Positions 1-7,572 of a DNA stretch of 35,197 nucleotides are shown here, in pieces. The position numbers and the translations under genes are program-made. The stretch is taken from the IMG/VR virus record IMGVR_UViG_3300050821_007874, positions 1 through 35,197 of that record; one strand, given 5' to 3'. Position 1 is the first letter of the stretch; every line of letters begins with the position of its first letter. This stretch comes from a virus. The notes beneath the pieces were generated by a model. That model did not search any database. It was not told where the DNA came from and was given only the letters and a program-made list of their open reading frames with translations.

Positions 1-1352
1 AGATATTTATTGTCGAAGGCAGCGTCGGGAAGAGTGATCCGGCGCTTTCGCCAGAAGTAATCGAGGCTATTTTTGTCGTACTGCTTGAGAATCGACCACG
101 CTTGCTCATAGACCGTGGTGGTGGAGTCTTTCGAGATCCGGGCACGCAGATCATTACTTTGCTGCATGACGGTGGAGATGGAATTGACTTCCGTCGCAGT
201 ACGGCTCTTATCTTGCGTGTTGGCATCTCCAATTCCAAAGTCTGGAATTCCCACACGTTGCTCGGCCAAGGACTTGTTATTCTGGACTTCCTGATCAAAA
301 TCTACCGGCGGCGGGGGTTGCTGGACCAGCTGAAGGATCGCGTCATAAACCGCACCCGGTTCCCACCTGATGTTTTGGGCGTTAACCGATCCTCCTTGGC
401 TGGAAAGAACCGGGCGGTTAGCGATACTCATATAATCCAGCTTCTCATTCCACATCTTTGTGGCGCTAGCTTCATACATCTGGACCAGTTCCATGACGCC
501 TCGGGACGAATAAAACATCTCGTCCAGCCATTCGTAAGGCAGAGCACAGATCGGCACCTGATGATGATCGTACGGCAGCTTGAAGGTGGCGCGGGCCGGT
601 TCGTCCGGCGCTAGCGGCGAAAAGGTCTGAACCTCAATGTTGCCGTCATCCAGCTTCTGATAAACTTCCCAGAGGATGATCAGATCTCGCAACCGGGTGT
701 AGCTGAGTCCTTCGGCCTGATAAGTCGATTCCCGATATTTATTGTCGGGTTTCCCGTCGCCTTTGATGGAATCGATGAAATCATCATCCATGTTGTACCC
801 GCAACTGGTCCCGCTCCGGCGGTAATCGGCTTCGCTCATGTGCATGACATGACAAACCCGATCGGCTTCCTGTAAAGTGGTGGTCCACGGCGGGACAATG
901 ACGAAATAGGGATGGATGCTAGCAAAGGCCAGCCGGTTCTTGGCGCCGTCCCAATAAGTCTTGATCAGGCCCATCCCGTTCTGAAGCGTCGAGTCCATTG
1001 CGCACATCATTGCGCGGGTAAAATTGGAGCGCTCGCGGACCTGATAATCGAACCATTGAGCAACGGAATCGGTGTACGAATCCCCCTGCGATTCCAACGA
1101 ATAAAAGGATGCTAGCAGCTCAGGCCCGAATACCCACTGCATGTAGTAGGCTTTCAGTTTCCCGATGGTGGTGTCACCCAGAGGCACGTGCATGTCTGCC
1201 GCGCCGGACCACGGTTTCCGCGCCCGGCGAACGCCATGTTTCCGCATCTTCCCCCAAAGGATCTGTCGGCCTTCCCAATCGGAACGGTCGTCAAGATCCT
1301 TCATGATCTTGCCGTACAACTCGTTATCGTAATTAGAGGAATCGTCAGACAA
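1..1352 (-). CDS. Portal protein, 3' end cut by window edge
   Basis: Forms the dodecameric ring at the capsid vertex through which DNA is packaged and ejected. About 450 codons are visible and the frame stays open to base 1, so the C-terminus lies outside the window. Portal-like blocks are a WSGAADMHVPL segment near the N-terminus, a central stretch with SSRGVMELVQMYE followed by ANRPVL, and TATEVNSISTVMQQS near the visible end. The start is uncertain. TTG at 1352 follows the preceding stop by 11 bases but has no clear Shine-Dalgarno sequence, and an in-frame ATG lies about 50 bases downstream. It ends the visible terminase-portal operon. Portal identity is from recognised sequence pattern, not a database search. 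Confidence 0.85.
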   Translation of the reverse strand, partial: MSDDSSNYDNELYGKIMKDLDDRSDWEGRQILWGKMRKHGVRRARKPWSGAADMHVPLGDTTIGKLKAYYMQWVFGPELLASFYSLESQGDSYTDSVAQWFDYQVRERSNFTRAMMCAMDSTLQNGMGLIKTYWDGAKNRLAFASIHPYFVIVPPWTTTLQEADRVCHVMHMSEADYRRSGTSCGYNMDDDFIDSIKGDGKPDNKYRESTYQAEGLSYTRLRDLIILWEVYQKLDDGNIEVQTFSPLAPDEPARATFKLPYDHHQVPICALPYEWLDEMFYSSRGVMELVQMYEASATKMWNEKLDYMSIANRPVLSSQGGSVNAQNIRWEPGAVYDAILQLVQQPPPPVDFDQEVQNNKSLAEQRVGIPDFGIGDANTQDKSRTATEVNSISTVMQQSNDLRARISKDSTTTVYEQAWSILKQYDKNSLDYFWRKRRITLPDAAFDNKY

Positions 1353-1363
1353 AATGAAAGGGG

Positions 1364-1618
1364 TCAGGCAACGCCGCTGCCTTTGGGAAGAAGAAGGAGG
1401 CCGCTAGGTTTGGAAACGGCGGTAACACCGAGCTTGAGCATGTTAGCACCGATCAATTTCTTGACGGTCCCGGTTAGCGTAGCCCCAGCGCTCTGGCCGG
1501 ATCCAACGGTGACAGTGAGAGGATCGCCTGCGGCGATGGCTCCTCTGGCAACCAAGGTCAGTAGCACCCGGCCTCCGGCCTGATTGGCGAATGCCGCCCG
1601 TTCAAGTGTGGTAGCCAT
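1364..1618 (-). CDS. Hypothetical 84-aa protein upstream of portal
   Basis: Not recognised. The protein is small, rich in Ala, Gly, Val and Leu, with alternating hydrophobic residues (for example GRVLLTLVARG and DPLTVTVGSGQ) that suggest a small beta-rich fold. The start is supported by AAGGAGC a few bases upstream of the ATG. It lies 3 bases after the preceding gene and just before the portal gene, so a virion or assembly role is possible but unproven. There are no cysteines, no signal peptide and no convincing membrane segment. It ends 11 bases before the proposed portal start. Confidence 0.7.
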   Translation of the reverse strand: MATTLERAAFANQAGGRVLLTLVARGAIAAGDPLTVTVGSGQSAGATLTGTVKKLIGANMLKLGVTAVSKPSGLLLLPKGSGVA

Positions 1619-1621
1619 CGC

Positions 1622-1957
1622 TTAAAGCTCCTTTGCGGTGATGGTTGCCGGAAGGACTGGACGAGCAATGATCGTGATCTCCATCACGGTATGAGAAGCT
1701 TCGCCTTCGAGATCGTCGGCGGCAGCTTGCCAACCGACTTGCCAACGATCAGCGGTCAATTGCCGGACGTAAGGATCGCTAGCTTTCAGATCGTCAGAGA
1801 GATCATAAGACGACTCGATCAAGGTCCGGATCGTCGAATCCAAGCTCAAGGTGACCCACGATTCAGGAGGCGTTTTTCCCTCTTCTTCGCCCCGGATGAA
1901 CTTGAGCGGATCAACGGCCAGAATCGGGATCAACCGATCTTTAGTTGCCGCGCTCAT
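1622..1957 (-). CDS. Hypothetical 111-aa protein in the terminase-portal operon
   Basis: Unrecognised protein. The start is placed at the ATG whose last two bases overlap the TGA stop of the preceding gene (ATGA), typical of translational coupling here; an ATG 18 bases upstream would add MGGGAS. The sequence has an acidic middle section (RGEEEGKTPPESW) and a C-terminal half with alternating hydrophobic residues (HTVMEITIIARPVLPATITAKEL), suggesting a mixed alpha/beta fold. Position between terminase and portal hints at morphogenesis, but no specific function can be given. Confidence 0.7.
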   Translation of the reverse strand: MSAATKDRLIPILAVDPLKFIRGEEEGKTPPESWVTLSLDSTIRTLIESSYDLSDDLKASDPYVRQLTADRWQVGWQAAADDLEGEASHTVMEITIIARPVLPATITAKEL

Positions 1958-2565
1958 TGACGCGCCCCCTCCCACTGCGCGGGCTGATCCGGTTGCGGCG
2001 TTTCTTTGGGCGGATCAAGCGGTTTACCTTCTTCGCGAGCATGAGCATCGGATCTTGCTTCCTGCTGTGCTAGCTCGCTCAACTCCGCTTTCTTCTTTTC
2101 GAACTGCTCTTTCTGCTTATCGAAAGCTTTATTGGCGGCTTCCTTCCCTTTATCGCCCAGCTGAAAAGTAGAAACGCCGCCCCAACGTCCGGGCCTAGCT
2201 TCGATCCGGATAATGACCATCGAATCATCGCTGGGAAAATAGAGACTGACTGTTCTTGCTGACTCGTACCGGACTTCAGGATCGCCAATACCATCGGCGA
2301 TAAAAAAAGCTTTCCCGATCAGCTCTTTGATCGAGGTATCGGCGTTGATGTCGTCCTGCTTTTTCGATTCTTCGCGCGCGGCATTGGCTTCTTCGGAACT
2401 GACTCCGTGCGTTGGAGGGTTTTCGTCGTTCCGGTCCTGATACAACTGCTCAGGATTAGCGGTCTGATATTCCTGCTCGGGCGGCTGCTCAACCACTGGC
2501 TGGATTTCTTCGTTGGTTTCCTGAGGGGTAGTCTCAGCCGGGGCGGAAGATGACACGGCATCCAT
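1954..2565 (-). CDS. Hypothetical acidic 203-aa protein
   Basis: Not recognised. The first 75 residues are low-complexity and rich in Glu, Gln, Pro and Asn, so probably disordered. Residues 80-140 look folded (KELIGKAFFIADGIGDP followed by beta-like TVSLYF and MVIIRIEARPG). Residues 140-175 are a charged, coiled-coil-like helix (KAFDKQKEQFEKKKAELSELAQQ), and the tail is Pro-rich. A disordered arm with a helical charged region is compatible with a scaffold or chaperone in head assembly, but this is inference from composition and position only. It is the first gene after a 150-base gap downstream of TerL and overlaps the next gene by four bases. Confidence 0.7.
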   Translation of the reverse strand: MDAVSSSAPAETTPQETNEEIQPVVEQPPEQEYQTANPEQLYQDRNDENPPTHGVSSEEANAAREESKKQDDINADTSIKELIGKAFFIADGIGDPEVRYESARTVSLYFPSDDSMVIIRIEARPGRWGGVSTFQLGDKGKEAANKAFDKQKEQFEKKKAELSELAQQEARSDAHAREEGKPLDPPKETPQPDQPAQWEGARQ

Positions 2566-2715
2566 GAAAACAAAGCTAGATCAGACTTGTCTAGAATTGT
2601 AAAGCCTGATATTTCGAAACCAACAACAAACAGATAACTCTGAATGCTTGTAATACGACTGCCAAACTTGTGATCATACCCGGCCCCGCGTGTGCGGGTG
2701 TCCGGGCCACAAGGC
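2566..2715 (-). promoter_or_regulatory. Gap after TerL with hairpin and candidate promoter
   Basis: This 150-base gap separates TerL from the next gene. Just after the TerL stop the leftward strand reads CCCGG-ACAC-CCGC-ACAC-GCGG-GG-CCGGG, an interrupted GC-rich hairpin (about 2680-2706) without a T-tract, so at best a processing or rho-dependent site. Further on, TTGGTT and TACAAT are separated by 16 bases (about 2585-2615), a weak sigma70-like promoter match pointing at the 203-aa gene. Both assignments are by eye. Confidence 0.3.
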
Positions 2716-4155
2716 TTATTCTCCGGCCCAACCGCCGATCTTTTTCTGGATCGAGACTTCCTTGGAGCCGCCAGCTTCCCTGAAATCTTCCGGCAACCCA
2801 TCGTAATACTGATCCAGCTGTTCCCACGGGTCATCGGTCTGCTTAACGAACTTGGCAAAGCTAGCGCTCCCGAGGGCGAACGCTCCGGCGACGGCATCGG
2901 CGCGGTCGGGCGATTTGAGGCCACGCGCTTTCATGTCATCCTTGGATTCCAATCGGACCCGGCCTTTCAAATCGTAAAAGATCCGGCGGGTGGTCAATTG
3001 AGAGATCAAGGTCGGATCATTGATCAAAACGATCTCACCTTTCTCGATCATCCTCGAGAGCTTCCCCCAAATCTCCATCCCTCTATTATAGTACACGTCA
3101 TTTCGGCCAGCTTTGCCGCCGAAATCGAACCGGTTAATCGACCAGCCAGCGTCTGCTAGCATGTCACACATAGGGGTGCCCATTCCTCCGGCATCCCCCC
3201 AGATCTGTCCGGCACGCAGATGATGCTTACGGAATTCGATGATAAAACGACCCACGCTGGCAGTCGTATCTCTTTCCCGCCAAGCGATGAGTTCCAAGAG
3301 TTTGTTTCCGGAACGTATCGCAAGAACGTTCTCGTCACCTCCGGCAGCAAAGTCGCAAAAAGCACTATAATCATGGCGTGAAATAAGGGCGCCGGGCGGC
3401 GATTCAAGGATCGCCATCAAGCGCTCGTAATTAACGGCCATCGGGGTGTTCTCATCCTCGGCCATGAACTCGCCATAAATGGTCGAGCGGACGAAGGGGG
3501 CGTGTTCGCCATAGGTATCGATGACATCCTGAATCCGTTCCTTGGAGATATGCGGACAATCAGGAAGCCCGACCTGTTCGACCAGCATGAATTGCTCCCG
3601 ATGGGTGGTAAAAGCGTCATAGAACCGGCCAGTCTTCAGGCCCGGCGACGAGATGAGCAGCTCGACATTGAACGAGCAGCGGTCAAACGCTTGAAAGATC
3701 TCGTTCTCGACCGATTTCGCTTCATCGATGATGATCAGGAGCGGGGAATGCAACGCTTTATGGTGACCTTCGGCCCGTGAACTCTCGTCGGTGGTAAAGC
3801 TGAGAAAGAAACCGTTATCATGGGTCTTGATCGTCCTCCCCAAGAACTCCCAAGCCGGGAACCTGCTAGCGTGCTTTTTCAACGCTGGCATAATTTGAAA
3901 GTCTATTTGTTTGGCATCCGCGCTGGTCAGGACAACCCGGCCTCTGGGGAAACGGTTGAGCCAGCGCAGAATAGCGACGCCGACCACCCGCTCCGATTTG
4001 CCAGCCCCGTTCGGCGCACTGACGGCGACCTTGACCCGATCCAGCTGAGAACATTTATCGACCACGGCAAGGATCTTGTGTTGCCAAGGATAAAGCGGCG
4101 TTTCAAGCCCGATCTCGGCAAAGGCGAGCACATCATCCAAGACCTTGCGGCCCAT
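2716..4155 (-). CDS. terL: Terminase large subunit (TerL)
   Basis: ATPase-nuclease motor that translocates DNA through the portal and cuts the concatemer. At 479 aa it has the normal length. The N-terminal ATPase has Walker A SAPNGAGKS (residues 46-54) and Walker B LLIIIDEA with D144 and E145. The C-terminal RNase H-like nuclease shows D268 in FCDFAAGGDENV, a second acidic block WGDAGG near residue 321, and SPDRADAVAGAF with D417/D420. The start ATG lies 3 bases after the stop of the 70-aa gene. TerS lies about 1 kb upstream in the same operon, with four small genes between. Recognition is strong. Confidence 0.95.
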   Translation of the reverse strand: MGRKVLDDVLAFAEIGLETPLYPWQHKILAVVDKCSQLDRVKVAVSAPNGAGKSERVVGVAILRWLNRFPRGRVVLTSADAKQIDFQIMPALKKHASRFPAWEFLGRTIKTHDNGFFLSFTTDESSRAEGHHKALHSPLLIIIDEAKSVENEIFQAFDRCSFNVELLISSPGLKTGRFYDAFTTHREQFMLVEQVGLPDCPHISKERIQDVIDTYGEHAPFVRSTIYGEFMAEDENTPMAVNYERLMAILESPPGALISRHDYSAFCDFAAGGDENVLAIRSGNKLLELIAWRERDTTASVGRFIIEFRKHHLRAGQIWGDAGGMGTPMCDMLADAGWSINRFDFGGKAGRNDVYYNRGMEIWGKLSRMIEKGEIVLINDPTLISQLTTRRIFYDLKGRVRLESKDDMKARGLKSPDRADAVAGAFALGSASFAKFVKQTDDPWEQLDQYYDGLPEDFREAGGSKEVSIQKKIGGWAGE

Positions 4156-4158
4156 AAG

Positions 4159-4371
4159 CTAGCGGGGCGACTCGCCCAGCACCTCGATGAGAGTTTTGCC
4201 TTTGGGGGAAGTGTAATTGCGGTCATCCTGCCGGACAGCAGCCCTAGCCCGAGCCAGCAGCGGGTCCGGTGACAGTTGAAATCCACTTGGCCTGATCCCG
4301 GTCGCTTCCCCATATTTCTCGATCCATTCCACCAGTTCCATCATGATCGCCTTCTCCTTTTTCGACATCAT
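4159..4371 (-). CDS. Hypothetical 70-aa protein before TerL
   Basis: Unrecognised. The protein has an amphipathic N-terminal helix (MELVEWIEKYGEATG) and a basic middle section (LLARARAAVRQDDRN). The start is ambiguous. The first ATG directly follows the stop of the upstream tiny gene, but AAGGAG lies about nine bases upstream of a second ATG-ATG pair at codons 10-11, which may be the true start. The stop TAG is the centre of a GCTAGC palindrome, 3 bases before TerL. Close packing suggests co-translation with TerL. Confidence 0.65.
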   Translation of the reverse strand: MMSKKEKAIMMELVEWIEKYGEATGIRPSGFQLSPDPLLARARAAVRQDDRNYTSPKGKTLIEVLGESPR

Positions 4372-4476
4372 CTATTTAGTCTTCCAGATCCAGTACAAGA
4401 AAGCCATCAGCAGGATCGCCATGATCAGCCGGGCAACCGGCGATCCAAATCCTCCCGAGCCAAGAACGGTGCTCAC
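4372..4476 (-). CDS. Tiny single-span membrane protein (34 aa)
   Basis: Small frame starting at GTG 4476 and ending at TAG immediately before the ATG of the next gene. The predicted peptide has a Gly/Ser-rich N-terminus (STVLGSGGFGSPVARL), one hydrophobic segment (MAILLMAFLYWIW) and a KTK tail, which is the layout of a one-span membrane peptide with a positive cytoplasmic end. It fills the only gap between two tightly packed genes, which supports it being real. A holin-like or membrane-regulator role is possible but not shown. Confidence 0.5.
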   Translation of the reverse strand: MSTVLGSGGFGSPVARLIMAILLMAFLYWIWKTK

Positions 4477-4480
4477 ACAC

Positions 4481-4732
4481 CTAAGTGATCGGAAACGGCA
4501 CCCATTTCCCATTGGAAAATTCCCGAATTACCCCGTCTTCCCCCAAACTGTAAACCAGAATGATCTCCCGCCCCTTCCCCCCGTCATTGGCAGGAGCGTG
4601 CTTGTCCAAAAAATGGATCACCTTGAAATCCACCGCCTTGATCCGTGGCTCCCCCTCCCCATTGGTGACCGGAGAAGGCGGAAATACCGGTGCCTCAGGA
4701 AACGCTGGACGCTGTATCGATGACTTAGGCAT
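4481..4732 (-). CDS. Hypothetical 83-aa protein
   Basis: Not recognised. The N-terminal third is Pro-rich (PAFPEAPVFPPSPVTN) and probably flexible. The remainder (IKAVDFKVIHFLDKHA, REIILVYSLGEDGVIREFSNGKWVPF) alternates strands and turns like a small beta fold with a WVPF end. Its start overlaps the end of the 81-aa gene by eight bases and its stop lies four bases before the tiny membrane gene, so it belongs to the terminase operon. Confidence 0.65.
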   Translation of the reverse strand: MPKSSIQRPAFPEAPVFPPSPVTNGEGEPRIKAVDFKVIHFLDKHAPANDGGKGREIILVYSLGEDGVIREFSNGKWVPFPIT

Positions 4733-4970
4733 GTTTCACCTTATACCTTCCTTTGGCCGGAGGCACCACATCCAGCATCCCGTCTGCCGCCTTCTCAGCC
4801 GCCTCAAGCGCTACCACGCTGTTCCGAAATCCCAGTCCTTCCGTCGAGCTGTCACCCTCATGAACAGTGTACCCATAAGAAAGTTTTGCCTCTGGGGAAG
4901 AAGGCTTGAACCAGAAAGCCTTCAACACCAAGCCTTTATAAATCTCTGATCGAACCACCTTGCTAATCAT
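4725..4970 (-). CDS. Hypothetical 81-aa protein downstream of TerS
   Basis: Unrecognised. I chose the ATG at 4970 (MISKVVRSEI) because upstream in-frame sequence is Pro/Arg-rich, GC-rich and does not read like protein. The protein is compact with mixed strands (GLVLKAFWFKPSS, AKLSYGYTVHEG), a helix (VVALEAAEKAADGML) and a basic end (KGRYKVKHA). The 214-base gap to TerS upstream contains hairpins, so this gene may have its own promoter or processed mRNA. Confidence 0.65.
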   Translation of the reverse strand: MISKVVRSEIYKGLVLKAFWFKPSSPEAKLSYGYTVHEGDSSTEGLGFRNSVVALEAAEKAADGMLDVVPPAKGRYKVKHA

Positions 4971-5184
4971 GGAAACTATAACTTGATTTTTTGCTAAAAA
5001 CCCCCTACCACCCCCGGCAGAGCCGCGAGTGCAACGAGCAAATCGCGGGCGCGGGGCAGCTTGCAATCTCTGCAAGCCCGCTGGCAAGTCTATAATTGCT
5101 AGAAAAGGCCAAAAATCGCCAATTTCGTATGAGGGCGGGCAGGGGAGAGCGGCCCGCCGCACCGGGGGTACGGGGCGTGCATGG
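4971..5184 (-). promoter_or_regulatory. Gap between TerS and the 81-aa gene
   Basis: No convincing gene here. On the leftward strand a GC-rich part near TerS is followed by an AT-richer part around TTTTCTAGCAATTATAGAC, where a promoter could sit, though no clean -35/-10 pair is visible. A perfect 7-bp hairpin GCTTGCA-GAGAT-TGCAAGC lies at about 5068-5086 with no T-tract on either side. Confidence 0.3.
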
Positions 5185-5781
5185 CTACCCTCTCTTCTTG
5201 CTAGCAGCGCTAGCTTCCCTCGCCAAGGCTCGTTTGCTAGGTTTCCTAGCAGGTTTGTTAACTGGCTTAGATGATGACGCGTCATCCTTCCCATTGGTGC
5301 TAGCAGTTGACTTGTCATCCTTGCTAGCGGTGGGATTCGGTCCGCTGCTAGCACTAAACTTGTCGCTAGCGGAGCGCTTGCTAGCTACCAGCTTCTCGAC
5401 TTGGGCGTCAATGATGCTAGCACGGCTCTGAAGCTCTCTGGCAGCTTCTGCGGTGATCACCAAGGTGTTGTTGGTTGTGCTGCTAGCGGTCAAGTTTAGT
5501 TGCACCTCAGGCTTGCTAAGCTGCGTTGCATATTGCCTCTCTAACATCCACGCAGCACCTTGCCAGCCTACGGCGCCATTCCAGATCTTTCTTCGGAAAG
5601 GCTTTTCGAACTCCAAACGCTTTTGAAGAATTTGTTGCCAACGTTCAGTCTGCTTGATTCTAGCTAGCGTCCGCTCTGAAATTCCGGCCAAATACGCTGC
5701 TTGACTCTCAGTAAAAGCGAGAAAAAGGGCTTCGGCAATGGCTGTCAAGGCTTTCTCGCTTATCTGTAAAGGCTTCGGCAT
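5185..5781 (-). CDS. terS: Terminase small subunit-like protein with Ala-Ser/Lys tail
   Basis: Probable DNA-recognition subunit of the packaging motor. Residues 1-60 look like a helix-turn-helix (ALTAIAEALFLAFTESQAAYLAGISERTLARIK). Residues 60-95 contain the block RKIWNGAVGWQGAAWMLERQYATQLSKPEVQL, which resembles other small-terminase-like proteins with a WMLERR...PEVQL region. The last 70 residues are a low-complexity, basic Ala-Ser-Lys-rich tail, plausibly a non-specific DNA-binding arm. Most Ala-Ser pairs in it are encoded GCT AGC, so the gene holds the densest cluster of GCTAGC in the window. It is the first leftward gene after the divergent control region and lies upstream of TerL. Function is inferred from pattern and position. 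Confidence 0.7.
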   Translation of the reverse strand: MPKPLQISEKALTAIAEALFLAFTESQAAYLAGISERTLARIKQTERWQQILQKRLEFEKPFRRKIWNGAVGWQGAAWMLERQYATQLSKPEVQLNLTASSTTNNTLVITAEAARELQSRASIIDAQVEKLVASKRSASDKFSASSGPNPTASKDDKSTASTNGKDDASSSKPVNKPARKPSKRALAREASAASKKRG

Positions 5782-5798
5782 AAGTACTTTACGCTAGC
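5200..5798. repeat. Dense cluster of GCTAGC palindromes in and beside terS
   Basis: Eleven GCTAGC sites start at about 5200, 5209, 5300, 5324, 5347, 5365, 5380, 5416, 5482, 5663 and 5793. Seven fall within 5300-5487. Near-matches (CCTAGC, GCTAGG) occur around 5227-5240. The window average is about 2.4 sites per kb, so about 1.4 would be expected in this stretch. Several lie in the palindromic 8-mer TGCTAGCA. The stretch covers the terS coding sequence, a common location of phage packaging signals. Confidence 0.85.
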
Positions 5799-6161
5799 GT
5801 GCTAAAAAAGATTAAAGAATCTTGAAAAATCGCTTTACGTTTTATCAAGTTTCGCCGATATAACTAGCAGTTGGTTGTTAGTAAAAACCAACTGGACGAG
5901 CGGAGCAATTCCAATCGTTGGCTGGCCTCTCCCCCCTTAGGTTGGTTAAAAATACGGTTCATTGACATCTTGGTTTCGGAATGCGCGTCATGCCAGCCCC
6001 TGCTGCTGCTTGGTTCTTCGCGAGAGAATTAAGTGAAACATCCGGAAAAGGAAAGGTAAAAAGACTCTTACTGATTTTCCGCTCATCGGTGCTTCACGGC
6101 TCGATGAGCGGTGTTATCAGCAAAGCGGTGTGTGAGCACCAATCTGTTCTGATAGGAAAAA
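5782..6161. promoter_or_regulatory. Divergent control region between terS and the AAA+ operon
   Basis: This 380-base AT-rich gap separates two divergent operons and must hold both promoters. Visible structure: inverted repeat AAGATT-AAAG-AATCTT at 5808-5823, just upstream of terS; hairpin CAGTTGGTT-9-AACCAACTG at 5868-5894; and hairpin CCGCTCATCG-13-CGATGAGCGG at 6079-6111 in the rightward leader. A TTGACA near 5962 could be a rightward -35, but no good -10 follows at the right distance. A 62-codon frame at 5981-6169 covers part of the region but does not look like a protein. Confidence 0.5.
6079..6111 (+). promoter_or_regulatory. Leader hairpin of the rightward operon
   Basis: Perfect 10-bp inverted repeat, CCGCTCATCG and CGATGAGCGG, with a 13-base loop, about 50 bases upstream of the first start codon of the rightward operon. 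It has no T-tract, so it is not a classical terminator. It may stabilise the 5' end of the mRNA or act as an operator. Confidence 0.5.
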
Positions 6162-7478
6162 GTGATTAAACAAGAAAGCAATAAGACAATGTTGGAAAAT
6201 ATCGAATTTGAAGGTCAGCAGTTGAACCGATGGGCACTGGAGCATTTGGAAGTCGATAAGCTGCGTAAACTGGTCCGCTTCTTTAAAGTGCAGCGTGGAA
6301 GCCTGATTTCGGGCCTTGCGATTGCCGGAATGAAGCGTGTTGAATGCGTTGACTGGCTTTTGCAAGTCAACGTCGATTTCGTTGAGGCCAAAGCGCAAGA
6401 CGCGGCTGAGACGTTGCAAGATGAAGTCGATAGCAAGGTTGATGGCAGGTTTAGCCCTAAGGCTCCTGAGGATCTTAACGTGCCGAAACCAGTCGATACC
6501 TTGAGCCGTGCTGAAGCGCTCCTCAAGGCAATGTGTGAAGCGTTGGCTGGCCAGTTGGAAGCTGGCAAGATCGATCAGGAACAAGTTGCCGGATGGGTGA
6601 ATGCCGAAGTCGCTTCCCAAGTCTCCGAGACGGAAGCGCGTTTGGCTGAACTGATCAAAGGTCAATCGCGTCACGTCATCTTAGAGAAGATTGAAACGGG
6701 CGAGAAAATTGATCTTGGCTTGCAGCATGAGCGCTTTGAAGCGCTTCTACTCCGTTGCCGGATAGCGCTGGCAGCTGCTAGCAAAGGCAAATACGTCAAT
6801 ATCTGGTTGGTTGGTCCCGCTGGTTCCGGCAAGACAACAGCAGCGGAGAACGTCGCCAAAGCGATTGCAGCGGACCTTGGCGAACCGTTCGAGTTCGAGT
6901 TCAACGGTGCGCTTGATAGCGAACATAAGCTATTGGGTTTCGTTGACGCGAACGGCAAGATCGTCTCTCGTCCTTTCCGCAAGGTTTGGGAGGAAGGCGG
7001 TTTGTACTTGTTCGATGAGGTGGATGCTTCCATGCCGGGAGCGTGCTTGGCCTTGAACGCGGCTCTCGCGAACGGTTACTGCGACTTTCCGGATGGCAAA
7101 GTCTATCGTTCGAAGAAAGCAGTCGTTATCGCTTCCGGCAACGTCTGGAACGGTGCGACGGAAGATTACGTTGGCCGATTCAAGCCAGACGCAGCGTTCT
7201 CTGATCGCTTCATGAAGTTCCGATGGGACTATGACGAGAAGCTGGAGCGTGCGATTGCCCAGAACGATGTCTGGGTCGATTACGTCATCAAGGTCCGCAA
7301 GGCCATCAAGACCTTGGGCGTCAAGCAGCACGTGGTTAGCCCTAGGGCTTCGATGTTTGGTGCTCTGATGCTGGCGGGTGGAGTGCCATGGCCAGAAGTC
7401 GTTGAGGATTGCGTCCGCAAAGGATTGCCGGATGCGACTTGGGCCAACATTACGCGAGCAGTTGACTCGCATGAATAG
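6162..7478 (+). CDS. MoxR/CbbQ-type AAA+ ATPase
   Basis: ATP-driven remodelling protein of the MoxR/CbbQ class. Residues 20-65 form a helical SAP-like segment (LRKLVRFFKVQRGSLISGL...CVDWLLQ). The AAA+ core has Walker A GPAGSGKTT (about 218-226), Walker B LYLFDEVD (about 281-288), a sensor-1-like VIASGN and a downstream FSDRFMKFRWDYDE segment resembling the arginine-finger region. These ATPases normally work with a VWA-domain partner, and the next gene fits. The start is either GTG 6162 with AGGA four bases upstream, or ATG 6189 without a clear ribosome site. Substrate unknown. The gene heads the rightward operon. Confidence 0.85.
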   Translation: MIKQESNKTMLENIEFEGQQLNRWALEHLEVDKLRKLVRFFKVQRGSLISGLAIAGMKRVECVDWLLQVNVDFVEAKAQDAAETLQDEVDSKVDGRFSPKAPEDLNVPKPVDTLSRAEALLKAMCEALAGQLEAGKIDQEQVAGWVNAEVASQVSETEARLAELIKGQSRHVILEKIETGEKIDLGLQHERFEALLLRCRIALAAASKGKYVNIWLVGPAGSGKTTAAENVAKAIAADLGEPFEFEFNGALDSEHKLLGFVDANGKIVSRPFRKVWEEGGLYLFDEVDASMPGACLALNAALANGYCDFPDGKVYRSKKAVVIASGNVWNGATEDYVGRFKPDAAFSDRFMKFRWDYDEKLERAIAQNDVWVDYVIKVRKAIKTLGVKQHVVSPRASMFGALMLAGGVPWPEVVEDCVRKGLPDATWANITRAVDSHE

Positions 7479-7500
7479 AAGCTAGGTTCGCGGCTGTCTG

Positions 7501-7526
7501 CGGCTGGCAAGTAAAATTGCCAGCCG
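7501..7526 (+). promoter_or_regulatory. Intergenic hairpin between AAA+ and VWA-like genes
   Basis: Perfect 10-bp stem CGGCTGGCAA and TTGCCAGCCG with a 6-base loop. TGCTAGCA follows about ten bases later and AAAGTGATT lies just upstream of the next start codon. No T-tract follows, so read-through to the next gene is expected. Confidence 0.6.
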
Positions 7527-7572
7527 TAGCAAGCTGCTAGCATGGTGCTAGATAGCGGAAAGTGATTTGATT

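Noticed and set aside
2591-2827. Leftward frame ending in a hydrophobic stretch (MITSLAVVLQAFRVICLLLV) in the gap after TerL
   Set aside because: Most of it overlaps TerL in another frame; the hydrophobic 28-codon end has no ribosome site and covers a hairpin and a candidate promoter.
5981-6169. Rightward 62-codon frame in the divergent control region
   Set aside because: Composition does not look protein-like, it covers the leader hairpin and runs into the ribosome site of the AAA+ gene.
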